A stretch of 20,557 bases of DNA from DATBHZ01 sp036557185 (GTDB lineage: Bacteria > Actinomycetota > Acidimicrobiia > IMCC26256 > JAENVU01), in NCBI GenBank assembly GCA_036557185.1, contig DATBHZ010000082.1:1-20557 (forward strand). The letters are read 5' to 3'. Numbering within the stretch: position 1 is the first letter of the stretch; each line of letters begins with the position of its first letter. A program made the position numbers and the translations under genes. The notes beneath the pieces are model-generated. The model made no database searches, was not told the DNA's origin, and saw nothing but the letters and a program-made list of their open reading frames with translations. Positions 7,862 to 15,086 of the stretch are shown here, piece by piece.

Positions 7862-8232
7862 GCGAGGAGTCGATGCACGACAGGCCGACGGTGTCGGAGC
7901 TCATCGAGGCCGTCCGCGAGTTCCTCGAGCGCGACGTCATGACCGCGTCCGACGCCAGGGTCGCCTTCCACGCACGCGTCGCCGCGAACGTGCTGCGCGT
8001 CGTCGAGCGCGAGCTCGTTGCCGGCGAGCGCCAGACGGTGGAGGAGCACCGCCGTCTCGTCGCTCTGCTCGGGCACGACGGTGCGCTCCACGAGCTCGAG
8101 GGAGAGCTGGCGAGCGCGATCCGCGACGGATCGCTCGACGATCGCCGCACCGAGGTCGTCGAGCACGTCCGGGGCACGGTTCGCGCGAAGCTCGAGGTGG
8201 CCAACCCGAACCACCTGGAGAGCAGCTCGTGA
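7858..8232 (+). CDS. DUF6285 protein, LvaB-like kinase partner
   Basis: This is a small soluble helical protein of 124 residues. The pattern RPTVSELIEAVREFLERDVM at the N-terminus, followed by FHARVAANVLRVVERELV, matches the DUF6285 family, which sits next to APH-like acyl-CoA kinases. In Pseudomonas putida levulinate catabolism the small LvaB protein is needed for LvaA kinase activity, and this gene occupies the same place. The ATG at 7858 is chosen over one at 7816 because AGGAG lies eight bases upstream (7845-7849) and family similarity begins after it. The stop overlaps the GTG of the next gene (GTGA). It probably forms a complex with the kinase encoded at 6795. Confidence 0.82.
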   Translation: MSEESMHDRPTVSELIEAVREFLERDVMTASDARVAFHARVAANVLRVVERELVAGERQTVEEHRRLVALLGHDGALHELEGELASAIRDGSLDDRRTEVVEHVRGTVRAKLEVANPNHLESSS

Positions 8233-9008
8233 GAATCGCGACGTGGAACGTCAACTCGCTGAAGGCCCGCCTCCCGCGGGTCGAGGAGTGGCTCGAGTAC
8301 GCGCAGCCCGACGTCCTCTGTCTCCAGGAGACGAAGCTCGCCGACAAGAAATTCCCGTCGATGTCGTTCTCGGGGCTCGGGTACGACAGCGCTGCCTTCG
8401 GGCACAACCAGTGGAACGGGGTCGCGATCCTCTCGAAGGTCGGGATCGAGAAGATCGAGACGGGGTTCGGCGACGGCTTCGTGGATCCCTACGAGGGCGA
8501 TGCGCGACTGCTCTCGGCCACCTGCGGAGGCATCCGCATGATCAGCGTCTACGTCCCGAACGGACGCACGGTCCCGAGCGACTTCTACGACCGGAAGCTC
8601 GAATGGTTGGAGCATCTCGCCGGGTGGCTCGAGAAGCGGTACTCCCCCTCCGACCCGATCATGATGATGGGCGACTTCAACGTCGCGCCCGAGGATCGCG
8701 ACCTCTGGGACCCGAAGGCGTTCGTGGGCTCGACCCACGTCACGCCGCCCGAGCGTGCGGCCGTGGCACGTCTCACCGCCTGGGGTCTCGTCGACACCTT
8801 CCGCAGCCTCTACGACGGCGATGCGCTCTTCACCTACTGGGACTACCGGCGCGGCGACTTTCACGAGCACCGCGGCATGCGCATCGATCTCGCGCTCGCG
8901 ACCAAGCCCGTCGCGGACCGCGCCGTCTGGGCAATCGTCGATCGCAACGCCAGGAAGGGCAAGCTGCCCTCCGATCACGCGCCGCTCGTGATCGACCTGG
9001 CCGACTAG
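8229..9008 (+). CDS. xthA: Exodeoxyribonuclease III
   Basis: This 259-residue enzyme of the exonuclease-endonuclease-phosphatase fold repairs abasic sites (AP endonuclease) and has 3'-5' exonuclease and 3'-phosphatase activity. Catalytic motifs are intact: WNVNSLKAR with Asn7, LQETK with metal ligand Glu34, YVPNGR, MMGDFNVAPEDRD with the Asp-x-Asn pair, DTFR, HRGMRIDLAL and the terminal KLPSDHAPLVIDL with the catalytic Asp-His. Length is normal for XthA. The GTG start overlaps the stop of the DUF6285 gene by four bases, so it is co-translated with the kinase pair although it has no obvious functional link to it. Confidence 0.95.
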   Translation: MRIATWNVNSLKARLPRVEEWLEYAQPDVLCLQETKLADKKFPSMSFSGLGYDSAAFGHNQWNGVAILSKVGIEKIETGFGDGFVDPYEGDARLLSATCGGIRMISVYVPNGRTVPSDFYDRKLEWLEHLAGWLEKRYSPSDPIMMMGDFNVAPEDRDLWDPKAFVGSTHVTPPERAAVARLTAWGLVDTFRSLYDGDALFTYWDYRRGDFHEHRGMRIDLALATKPVADRAVWAIVDRNARKGKLPSDHAPLVIDLAD

Positions 9009-9017
9009 AGCACCGCG

Positions 9018-9776
9018 TTGGCACCCTGGCCGGCGGTCCTCGCCGCCGGACTCGTCATCGGGGTCCTGCTCGGCCTGTTCGGGGTCGGCGGGTCCTCTGT
9101 CGCGACACCCGTCCTGTCGCTGCTCGGCGTCTCCGGTCTGTTCGCGATCGCATCACCGCTCCCTGCGACCATCCCCGCCGCGGTGCTCGCCGCGATCCCG
9201 TACGTCCGGTCCGGCGACGCGCGGCCCAAGGCTGCAGCGTGGTCGGTGCTCGGGGGTGTGCCCGGGACGATCGTGGGCGCCCTCCTCTCGAAGGCGATCG
9301 GTGGCGGGCCGCTGCTCGTGGTGTCGGGTGCCGTGCTCATGGTCGTCGGCCTGCGACTCATCCACCCCATCGAGCAAGCGACGCGCGACATCGGCACGGA
9401 GCGTCGACAGAACCGGCCGTTGCTCGTGGCCGCGATGTTCGGTGTGGGCGTGTTCACGGGTCTGCTGGCAAACGGCGGCGGCTTCCTGCTCGTCCCCCTG
9501 TACCTACTGGTCTTCGGTCTCCGGATGCGCCAGGCGGTGGGCACGAGCCTGCTCGTGATCGCCGTGCTCGCGATCCCGACGCTGGCGGCCCACTGGGCGC
9601 TCGGCCACATCGACTGGGCGGTTGCCGGCGCGTTCGCCGCCGGGCTGCTCCCCGCGAGCGTGGTCGCGAGCCGCGCCGCGGTGCGTGTCGAGGGCCGGAT
9701 CCTTCGCTATTCCTTCGGCTGGTTCCTGATCGCGTTCGGGGCCTTCTTCGCGATCTACCGGATCACGTCCCTCTGA
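9018..9776 (+). CDS. TauE/SafE-family sulfite/organosulfonate exporter-like permease
   Basis: A polytopic inner-membrane protein of 252 residues with about eight predicted helices in two related halves, each starting with the family glycine motif: GLFGVGGSSVATPVL near residue 19 and TGLLANGGGFLLVPLYLL in the second half. This is the TauE/SafE (DUF81) architecture, whose members export sulfite, sulfoacetate or other small anions; the substrate here is unknown. The TTG start lies nine bases after the xthA stop. No better start is visible, because the first helix begins immediately. It is probably the last gene of the 6795-9776 operon; the next gene is convergent, 15 bases away. Confidence 0.85.
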   Translation: MAPWPAVLAAGLVIGVLLGLFGVGGSSVATPVLSLLGVSGLFAIASPLPATIPAAVLAAIPYVRSGDARPKAAAWSVLGGVPGTIVGALLSKAIGGGPLLVVSGAVLMVVGLRLIHPIEQATRDIGTERRQNRPLLVAAMFGVGVFTGLLANGGGFLLVPLYLLVFGLRMRQAVGTSLLVIAVLAIPTLAAHWALGHIDWAVAGAFAAGLLPASVVASRAAVRVEGRILRYSFGWFLIAFGAFFAIYRITSL

Positions 9777-9791
9777 ATCGCCAGAGACGGG

Positions 9792-10826
9792 TCAGGTGAA
9801 CTCGAGCGCCCGACGCGCGAGCGCGGGAACACCTTGTTCGAGGATGGCGAAGAAGGCATCGTCGCTGGTACCGGCCTTGAAGCGCGCATAGGACCCCTCC
9901 ATCACGCACGCGAGCTTGAACAGCGCGAGCGCGCAGTAGAAGTCGAGATGCGACACGTCACGCCCTGTTGCTGAGGCGTAGCGCTGCGCCAGCTCCGCGC
10001 GCGTCGCCGTACAACCGAGCGGGATGAGGGACAGATTCGCGCCCCCGAAAGCAGCGCCGACCTCGTCCTCGGGATCCAACCACAGCCCGAGGAGCCACCC
10101 GACGTCCACCAGCGGGTCGCCGATCGTCGCTTGCTCCCAGTCGAGCACGGCGATCGCAGTCGCCGGAGGCGTGGCCGCGACCATGACGTTGTCGAGCTTG
10201 TAGTCGCCGTGGATCACGGTCGCGGATTGCATCCGGGGAGTGTGCGCGCCGAGCCACGCTCCCACCTGGTCGACCTCGGGAAGCTCGCGTGTCTTGTACC
10301 GCTCCAGCTGGCCGAGCCAGCGCGGCACCTGCCGATCGAGGTAGCCGTCCGGCCGTCCGAAGTCCGCGAGCCCCGCGTCCTGCCACGCGAAGCCGTGGAT
10401 CGCCGCCAACAGGTCGACGAGCATGTGCGCGAGATCGGTGCCCATCGCCGGATCGGCCGCGAGCTCGCGCGGCACCCGGTCGCGGATCACCACACCGTCG
10501 ACCCGCGTCATCACATAGAAGGGCGCCCCGATCACTGCGACATCGGTGCACAACGCGATCGGACGCGGTACCGGCACGAGCGCGGCATGATCACGAAAGG
10601 CTGACAGCAGCCGGAACTCGCGTGCCATGTCGTGGGCCGTCGGCGAGAGCGGCGTCCTCGGCGGCCTCCGGAGCACCATCTCGCGCGCACCGCGCTCGAC
10701 GAGGAACACCTCGTTCGAGTGGCCGGTCGTGATCCTGGTGACCGCGGTGGGCGCGCCGGTCTCGATGCCCTGCTCATCGAGCCAGGCGGTCAGCCGGTCG
10801 ACGTCGACGAGGTCCGATTGCCCCAT
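9792..10826 (-). CDS. APH-family kinase, ACAD10/LvaA-like paralogue
   Basis: A 344-residue kinase-fold protein and a second member of the acyl-CoA kinase branch in this window. Motifs are RITTGHSNEVFLV (nucleotide loop), EMVLRRPPRTPLSPTAHDM (a pattern typical of this branch), FYVMTRVDGVVI (hinge), the catalytic loop HGDYKLDN (His206, Asp208, Asn213) and VLDWEQATIGDPLVDVGW (Asp229). It has no DUF6285 partner beside it, so it may act alone, as the fused ACAD10-type kinases do. An AAGGA ribosome-binding site lies seven bases before the ATG. It is downstream of etfBA on the same strand with a 49-base gap that contains a hairpin, so it may be partly co-transcribed. Substrate unknown. Confidence 0.85.
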   Translation of the reverse strand: MGQSDLVDVDRLTAWLDEQGIETGAPTAVTRITTGHSNEVFLVERGAREMVLRRPPRTPLSPTAHDMAREFRLLSAFRDHAALVPVPRPIALCTDVAVIGAPFYVMTRVDGVVIRDRVPRELAADPAMGTDLAHMLVDLLAAIHGFAWQDAGLADFGRPDGYLDRQVPRWLGQLERYKTRELPEVDQVGAWLGAHTPRMQSATVIHGDYKLDNVMVAATPPATAIAVLDWEQATIGDPLVDVGWLLGLWLDPEDEVGAAFGGANLSLIPLGCTATRAELAQRYASATGRDVSHLDFYCALALFKLACVMEGSYARFKAGTSDDAFFAILEQGVPALARRALEFT

Positions 10827-10841
10827 CCGACGATCCTTGCA

Positions 10842-10861
10842 CGCGCCGACCGAACGGCGCG
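10842..10861 (-). terminator. Hairpin after etfA, possible weak terminator
   Basis: Arms CGCGCCG and CGGCGCG (seven bases) flank a six-base loop, 14 bases beyond the etfA stop and before the downstream kinase gene. There is no T run, so it may only attenuate read-through or stabilise the etfBA mRNA end. Confidence 0.35.
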
Positions 10862-10875
10862 GGTCTGTGGATCGG

Positions 10876-11835
10876 TCAGCCGCGCGCCTTCAGAGCCTCG
10901 ATCAGCTTCGGGACGACCTTGTGGACGTCGCCCACGACGCCGAGATCGGCAACCGAGAAGATCGGCGCCTCGCCATCCTTGTTGACAGCGATGATGTTGT
11001 CGGAGCCCTTCATGCCGACCATGTGCTGCGTCGCCCCGGAGATGCCGAGCGCGATGTACAGCTTCGGCTTCACGACTTTGCCGGTCTGGCCGACCTGCTT
11101 CGAGTACGGGACCCAACCCGCGTCGACGATCGCACGCGACGCGCCCGAGGCGCCGTGCAGCAGATTCGCGAGCTCCTCGACCAACGGTGCGTAGTTCTCG
11201 GCCGCACCGATCCCGCGTCCTCCCGAGACGACGACCGTCGCCTCTTCGAGCTTCGGCCCTTCGCGCTCCTCGACGTGGCGCTCGAGCACCTTGGCCTCGC
11301 CGGCGCGACCCGGCTCGGCGCCCGCGATCGGCACCACCTCGGCTGCCGCGGCGCCACCCGGCTCGGCGGCGAAGGACTTGGGCCGGATAGCCGCCATGTA
11401 GGGCTTCGGGCCGTCGAAGGCGGTGTCCACCAGTGTGTTACCGCCGAAGATCGCGGTGCCCACCGTCATGGTGTCGCCGTCGACCGCGAGCGAGGTGCCG
11501 TTGGTCAGCACCGTGCGATCGAGCTTCGCCGAGAGGTGCGCGATCGCGTCCCGGCCGTCGTAGCTCTGCGCGAAGAGGATCGCGTCGGGTGCCTCGGCCT
11601 CCACGATGCTCGCGATCGCCGCAGCGCCGTAGACGCCCGCGAGTGAATCGCCCTGGTCGGCCGTGAAGACCTTGGCCGCGCCGTGCTCCCCCAGCTGCGG
11701 CGCGATGGCCGCCGCGTTCGAACCGATGTAGACCGCCTCGACCGTGTCGGCGAGCTCGCGAGCCTTCGTGAGCAGCTCGAGCGTGGCGGTGGTCGCCTTG
11801 TCGCCCTCGGATTCTGCGTAGACCCAGATCTTCAT
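10876..11835 (-). CDS. etfA: Electron transfer flavoprotein alpha subunit
   Basis: This 319-residue FAD-binding subunit of the ETF heterodimer accepts electrons from acyl-CoA dehydrogenases and passes them towards the quinone pool. The C-terminal FAD domain is clear: VVSGGRGIG, then RAIVDAGWVPYSKQVGQTGK, KPKLYIALGISGATQH and DNIIAVNKDGEAPIFSVADLG. The N-terminal domain begins MKIWVYAESEGDKA. It starts three bases after the etfB stop, so the two form one unit. It is the likely electron acceptor for the acyl-CoA dehydrogenase encoded at 15076. Confidence 0.96.
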   Translation of the reverse strand: MKIWVYAESEGDKATTATLELLTKARELADTVEAVYIGSNAAAIAPQLGEHGAAKVFTADQGDSLAGVYGAAAIASIVEAEAPDAILFAQSYDGRDAIAHLSAKLDRTVLTNGTSLAVDGDTMTVGTAIFGGNTLVDTAFDGPKPYMAAIRPKSFAAEPGGAAAAEVVPIAGAEPGRAGEAKVLERHVEEREGPKLEEATVVVSGGRGIGAAENYAPLVEELANLLHGASGASRAIVDAGWVPYSKQVGQTGKVVKPKLYIALGISGATQHMVGMKGSDNIIAVNKDGEAPIFSVADLGVVGDVHKVVPKLIEALKARG

Positions 11836-11838
11836 CGG

Positions 11839-12609
11839 TCAGATCACCTTCAACTCGTCGAGGAACGCGACCACGCGCTCGAACGCCGCGCCGTCGTCTT
11901 CGATCTTCTCCCCGGCCTCACGCGCCGGCGCCGCCTCGACCTGCGTGATGTTCTGGTGAGACACGAGCGCGTCAGGCGACAGACCGAGATCACCCGTCTT
12001 CACTTGATCCACCGGCTTGTTCTTCGCGGCCATGATCCCCTTGAACGACGGGTAGCGCGGCTCCACCACACCCGCGGTCACGCTCACGACCGCCGGCAGC
12101 GGGGCCTCGACCTGGTCGAAGCCGGCTTCGGTCTGGCGCTGCACCTTGGCCTTGCCATCGCCGAGCTCGACGTGCTTCGCAAACGTCAGCGACGGCCAGC
12201 CGAGCAGCGCCGCGACCTGCGCGGGAACAGTGCCGGTGTAGCCGTCGGTCGATTCGGTTGCGGTGAGCACCAGATCGACGCCGCCGGCGCGCTCCACGCA
12301 CTTCGCAATCACCTTCGAGGTCGTCAGGGCATCCGCGCCTTTGAGCGCGTCGTCGGAGACGAGGATCGCCTTCGCCGCGCCCATCGCCAGCGCGGTGCGC
12401 AGTCCCGACACCTCGTCGTTGGGTGCCATCGAGACGAGCGTGACGTCGCCGCCGCCTGCCGCGTCCGCGAGCTGCAGCGCCATCTCGACGCCGTAGCTGT
12501 CGGACTCGTCGAGGATCAGCTTGCCTTCGCGCTTGAGCGTGTGATCCGGGTTCAGCTCGCCCGGCACCGCCGGGTCGGGTATCTGCTTCACGCAGACGAC
12601 GATGTGCAT
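11839..12609 (-). CDS. etfB: Electron transfer flavoprotein beta subunit
   Basis: The 256-residue AMP-binding subunit of ETF starts MHIVVCVKQIPDP, with DESDSYGVEMALQLAD and the nucleotide-binding stretch LTATESTDGYTGTVPAQVA followed by EAPLPAVVSVTAGVVEPRYP, all hallmarks of EtfB. The recognition loop KNKPVDQVKTGDLGL is present. It is the first gene of the minus-strand etfB-etfA unit; a GGAG sequence lies about nine bases before the ATG. Upstream lies the 172-base region shared with the divergent reductase gene. Confidence 0.96.
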   Translation of the reverse strand: MHIVVCVKQIPDPAVPGELNPDHTLKREGKLILDESDSYGVEMALQLADAAGGGDVTLVSMAPNDEVSGLRTALAMGAAKAILVSDDALKGADALTTSKVIAKCVERAGGVDLVLTATESTDGYTGTVPAQVAALLGWPSLTFAKHVELGDGKAKVQRQTEAGFDQVEAPLPAVVSVTAGVVEPRYPSFKGIMAAKNKPVDQVKTGDLGLSPDALVSHQNITQVEAAPAREAGEKIEDDGAAFERVVAFLDELKVI

Positions 12610-12781
12610 GCTGGCGACTCCGGGTTCGGGGCGTTCGGGGCGCGGTCGTGGCGCGCCCTAGGAGAGGCACACCGCGGTTGACGCGATTCTGTCCGAGGAT
12701 CCGCCGTGATGTCGAAGCGGGCCGATCGTGCGGGCTCAGGTCACATCCGGCGGGACCTGACCCTCGGGTACCGTCCGACCG
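12610..12781. promoter_or_regulatory. Divergent intergenic region between etfB and reductase gene
   Basis: This 172-base region is the longest gap in the window and must carry both promoters. It holds a perfect tandem repeat of GTTCGGGGC at 12624-12632 and 12633-12641, in the etfB leader. On the reductase side TACCGT at 12769-12774 lies seven bases before the ATG and could be a -10 box. I could not identify a convincing -35 or -10 pair for etfB. Confidence 0.4.
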
Positions 12782-13993
12782 ATGGATCGTTCGTGCGACG
12801 TGCTCGTCGTCGGCGCAGGACCCGCAGGCTCCGCCGCGGCGGTGACCGCGCAACGTCGCGGGCTCGATGTCGTCGTCGTGGACAAGGCGAGCTTCCCGCG
12901 CGACAAGACGTGCGGGGACGGGCTGACCGCCAACGCGCTCCGTCTCCTCGAGCACCTCGGTCTCACGCTCGACGCGCTCCCGAGCTACCAGCACGTCGGC
13001 GAGGTCGTCGTCGTCTCGCCGAGCGGCCGGCACATCGCGATGACCCTTCCAGACGGGGGCGAGTACGCGGCGGTCGTCCCACGGTTGGAGCTCGACAACG
13101 CGCTCGTCGACCTCGTTGCCGCGGCCGGCATCGAGGTGCTTCAAGGTTCCGCGGTCACGAACGTCGAGCAGGACGACACCGTCGTCGTGCGTCTCGACGA
13201 CGCGCGCACCATTCGGGCGCGCTGGGTGATCGCCGCCGACGGCCACTACTCGACCGTCCGGAAGCTGCTCGGCTCGGCGCGCCGGTCGCTCGGGGAGTGG
13301 AGCGCGTTCCGTCAGTATTTCCGCGGCGTGGCCGACAGGCGGCTGTGGGTCCTCTTCGAGCCCGACATGCTCCCCGGCTACGCGTGGGTGTTCCCGCTGC
13401 CCGACGCTCGGGCGAACGTGGGGTTCGCGCTCCTGCGCGAAGAGGGGGTCACCGGCAAGGTTGTCGCGCAGCGCTGGCGGGAGCTGCTCGACCGGCCGGC
13501 GATGCGGGCGATCCTCGGACCGGACGCCGTCGCCGAAGGTCCGCACCGTGCCTGGCCGATCGCCGGGAAGGTGGAGGCGCTGACGCACGGGCGGGTGCTG
13601 TTCGCAGGCGACGCCGCGGGAGTGGTCGACCCCATGACCGGTGAAGGCATCGCCCAGGCACTCGAGACCGGCATGCTGGCCGCAGCCGCGGTCGCGTCGA
13701 ACGGGGACGTTGCCCGTCGGTACACCCGGGCCGTCGAGCAGCATCTCGTCCGCGATCTGCGCTTCGCGCGTTTCCTCCGGCCCGCGCTCGCGAGCAGCTT
13801 CACGGCGCGCGCCGCGCTACGTGCCGTCGACGGCAACGAGTGGACGCGCAGCAACTTCGCACGCTGGATGTTCGAGGACTACCCGCGCGCCGTGTTGCTC
13901 ACGCCTTCGCGCTGGCACCGCGGCATGCTGCACGGGCCGGGTGCGTACCGGTCGGCAGGGGTCAGCGCGACTCCGGCTCGACCAGGATCTTGA
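12782..13993 (+). CDS. Geranylgeranyl reductase family FAD-dependent oxidoreductase, MenJ-like
   Basis: A 403-residue flavoprotein of the PHBH fold. Marks are the Rossmann dinucleotide site DVLVVGAGPAGSAAA (residues 6-20), the family motif ASFPRDKTCGDGLT (residues 36-49), WVIAADGHYSTVRK and the second FAD motif FAGDAAGVVDPMTGEGIAQA at about 273-292. Family members saturate double bonds of prenyl chains; in mycobacteria MenJ reduces one isoprene unit of menaquinone, and archaeal and plant relatives act on geranylgeranyl groups. Menaquinone modification is the most likely role in an actinobacterium, but the sequence alone does not fix the substrate. It reads away from etfB, and its last 32 bases overlap the convergent dehydrogenase gene. 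Confidence 0.87.
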   Translation: MDRSCDVLVVGAGPAGSAAAVTAQRRGLDVVVVDKASFPRDKTCGDGLTANALRLLEHLGLTLDALPSYQHVGEVVVVSPSGRHIAMTLPDGGEYAAVVPRLELDNALVDLVAAAGIEVLQGSAVTNVEQDDTVVVRLDDARTIRARWVIAADGHYSTVRKLLGSARRSLGEWSAFRQYFRGVADRRLWVLFEPDMLPGYAWVFPLPDARANVGFALLREEGVTGKVVAQRWRELLDRPAMRAILGPDAVAEGPHRAWPIAGKVEALTHGRVLFAGDAAGVVDPMTGEGIAQALETGMLAAAAVASNGDVARRYTRAVEQHLVRDLRFARFLRPALASSFTARAALRAVDGNEWTRSNFARWMFEDYPRAVLLTPSRWHRGMLHGPGAYRSAGVSATPARPGS

Positions 13994-14996
13994 CCTGCTG
14001 ATCGGGATCGGCGAGCGCCGTGAACGCGCCCGGCACGCCGTCCAGATCGACCCGCCCGGTGATCATCGGTGTGACGTCGAGCTCGCCCTCCGCGATGCGC
14101 CGGAGGGTGTCGGCGAACTCGAGCGGGTCGTAGCCGAAGCAGAACTGCAGGTTCAGCTCCTTGACGACGCCCACGAGCGGGAGCATGTGGTCGTCCTCCA
14201 TGCAGACGCCGACCACGACGATGCGCGTCTGCGGCGGCGCGTCGCGCATCACGGAGTCGATGATCCCGGGCACACCGATCGCCTCGAACACGACAGGCGT
14301 CGCCAATCCCGCCACGCGGCGCCAGGCTTCGATCGCCGGCTCGTCGGCGGGTGAGACCACCACCGTGGCTCCCATCGCGGAGGCCATGGCCTTGCGCGTC
14401 GCCGAGTAGTCGGCGGCGACGATCTGCTCGACCCCTCTGCTCCGCAACGCGGCGATGACCGCGAGCCCGATCGGACCGCACCCGAGCACCAGCGCACCTT
14501 CACGCGCTTCGATGCCTGACTTGTTGACTGCGTGCACGCCGACCGACATCGGTTCGGTGAGCGCAGCCCGCTCCGCGTCCAGGCCGTTCGGGACCTTCAG
14601 GCAGAGGCCGGCGGTCAGGCGCATCCGCTCCGCGTACGCGCCGCCGTAACGGTTCGAGAAGCCGATCGGCTCCAACCCGTCGGGCGTGAAGGCCATCGGC
14701 ACGCACACCACGAGGTCGCCGACGGCAACCGGCACGCCGTTCGTCGCCGGGCCCAGTTCGAGGACCTCGGCCGAGTACTCGTGGCCCATCACGAAGTCCG
14801 CGCCGGGATCGAACGAGGTCTGCCCGCCCGCGAGCTCCGAGAGCGACTTGAAGCTCTCGCCGTGCCGGAGCGTGTGCAGGTCCGAGCCGCAGATGCCGCA
14901 CGCCTTCACCTGGACGAGCGCGTCGCCTTCCCCCGGAACCGGCTCTGGCAGCTCCTCGAGGACCAGCTCCCCGCGACGTGCGATGACCGCGCGCAT
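13962..14996 (-). CDS. Zinc-binding MDR alcohol dehydrogenase
   Basis: A 344-residue medium-chain dehydrogenase/reductase. Catalytic zinc ligands are visible: Cys36 in CGICGSDLH, His72-Glu73 in FVMGHEYSAEV and Glu149 in LTEPMSVGVHA. The coenzyme-binding motif is VLGCGPIGLAVIAALRSRG at about residues 170-188. The lobe that normally carries four structural-zinc cysteines (about 98-113, CVPMAFTPDGLEPIGF) keeps only one Cys, so only the catalytic zinc is expected. Substrate unknown. The ATG at 14996 is divergent from the acyl-CoA dehydrogenase and shares the palindrome at 15017-15034 with it. Its 3' end overlaps the reductase gene by 32 bases. Confidence 0.88.
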   Translation of the reverse strand: MRAVIARRGELVLEELPEPVPGEGDALVQVKACGICGSDLHTLRHGESFKSLSELAGGQTSFDPGADFVMGHEYSAEVLELGPATNGVPVAVGDLVVCVPMAFTPDGLEPIGFSNRYGGAYAERMRLTAGLCLKVPNGLDAERAALTEPMSVGVHAVNKSGIEAREGALVLGCGPIGLAVIAALRSRGVEQIVAADYSATRKAMASAMGATVVVSPADEPAIEAWRRVAGLATPVVFEAIGVPGIIDSVMRDAPPQTRIVVVGVCMEDDHMLPLVGVVKELNLQFCFGYDPLEFADTLRRIAEGELDVTPMITGRVDLDGVPGAFTALADPDQQVKILVEPESR

Positions 14997-15003
14997 TCAC
15001 GCC

Positions 15004-15033
15004 ATCCTGCGGCTGCCTTGACCGGCCGGTCAA
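15004..15033 (-). promoter_or_regulatory. Putative leaderless promoter for the MDR dehydrogenase
   Basis: Read on the minus strand, TTGACC (15033-15028) is followed after 18 bases by CAGGAT (15009-15004) and after seven more by the ATG at 14996. The TTGACC is half of the palindrome at 15017-15034, so a bound regulator would block it. Confidence 0.4.
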
Positions 15034-15034
15034 G
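15017..15034. promoter_or_regulatory. Perfect 18-bp palindrome, probable TetR-type operator (copy 1)
   Basis: CTTGACCG-GC-CGGTCAAG is a perfect inverted repeat in the divergent region of the zinc dehydrogenase and the acyl-CoA dehydrogenase. Its two 8-base arms recur identically at 20332-20349. Length, short spacer and position over the -35 box in both directions are typical of TetR-family operators of acyl-CoA regulons. No regulator gene lies in the window. Confidence 0.6.
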
Positions 15035-15047
15035 CCGCGAGGACACT
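15018..15047 (+). promoter_or_regulatory. Putative leaderless promoter for the acyl-CoA dehydrogenase operon
   Basis: TTGACC (15018-15023), 18 bases, then GACACT (15042-15047), which ends six bases before the upstream ATG at 15054. The layout mirrors that on the opposite strand from the same palindrome. Confidence 0.4.
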
Positions 15048-15053
15048 CCACGC

Positions 15054-15086
15054 ATGGCGATTGACTTCATCACTCATGGCTATTGA
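15054..15086 (+). CDS. 10-codon mini-ORF duplicating the acyl-CoA dehydrogenase start
   Basis: It reads MAIDFITHGY then TGA, and overlaps the dehydrogenase ATG at 15076 in another frame. Its first five residues, MAIDF, equal those of the enzyme; the first 16 bases match those at 15076 in 14 positions, and the two differences are synonymous. A GAGGA lies ten bases before this ATG and not before the one at 15076. It may be a leader, a decayed tandem duplication or an assembly seam. Confidence 0.25.
   Translation: MAIDFITHGY

Noticed and set aside
6744..8978. 744-codon open frame on the minus strand
   Set aside because: It lies antisense to the kinase, DUF6285 and exonuclease genes, which have clear motifs. 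The translation is Arg/Glu/Val-rich without domains, a usual effect of high GC.
11990..13744. 584-codon open frame on the minus strand
   Set aside because: Covers etfB in another frame, the intergenic region and antisense of the reductase; no domain and composition typical of a shadow frame.
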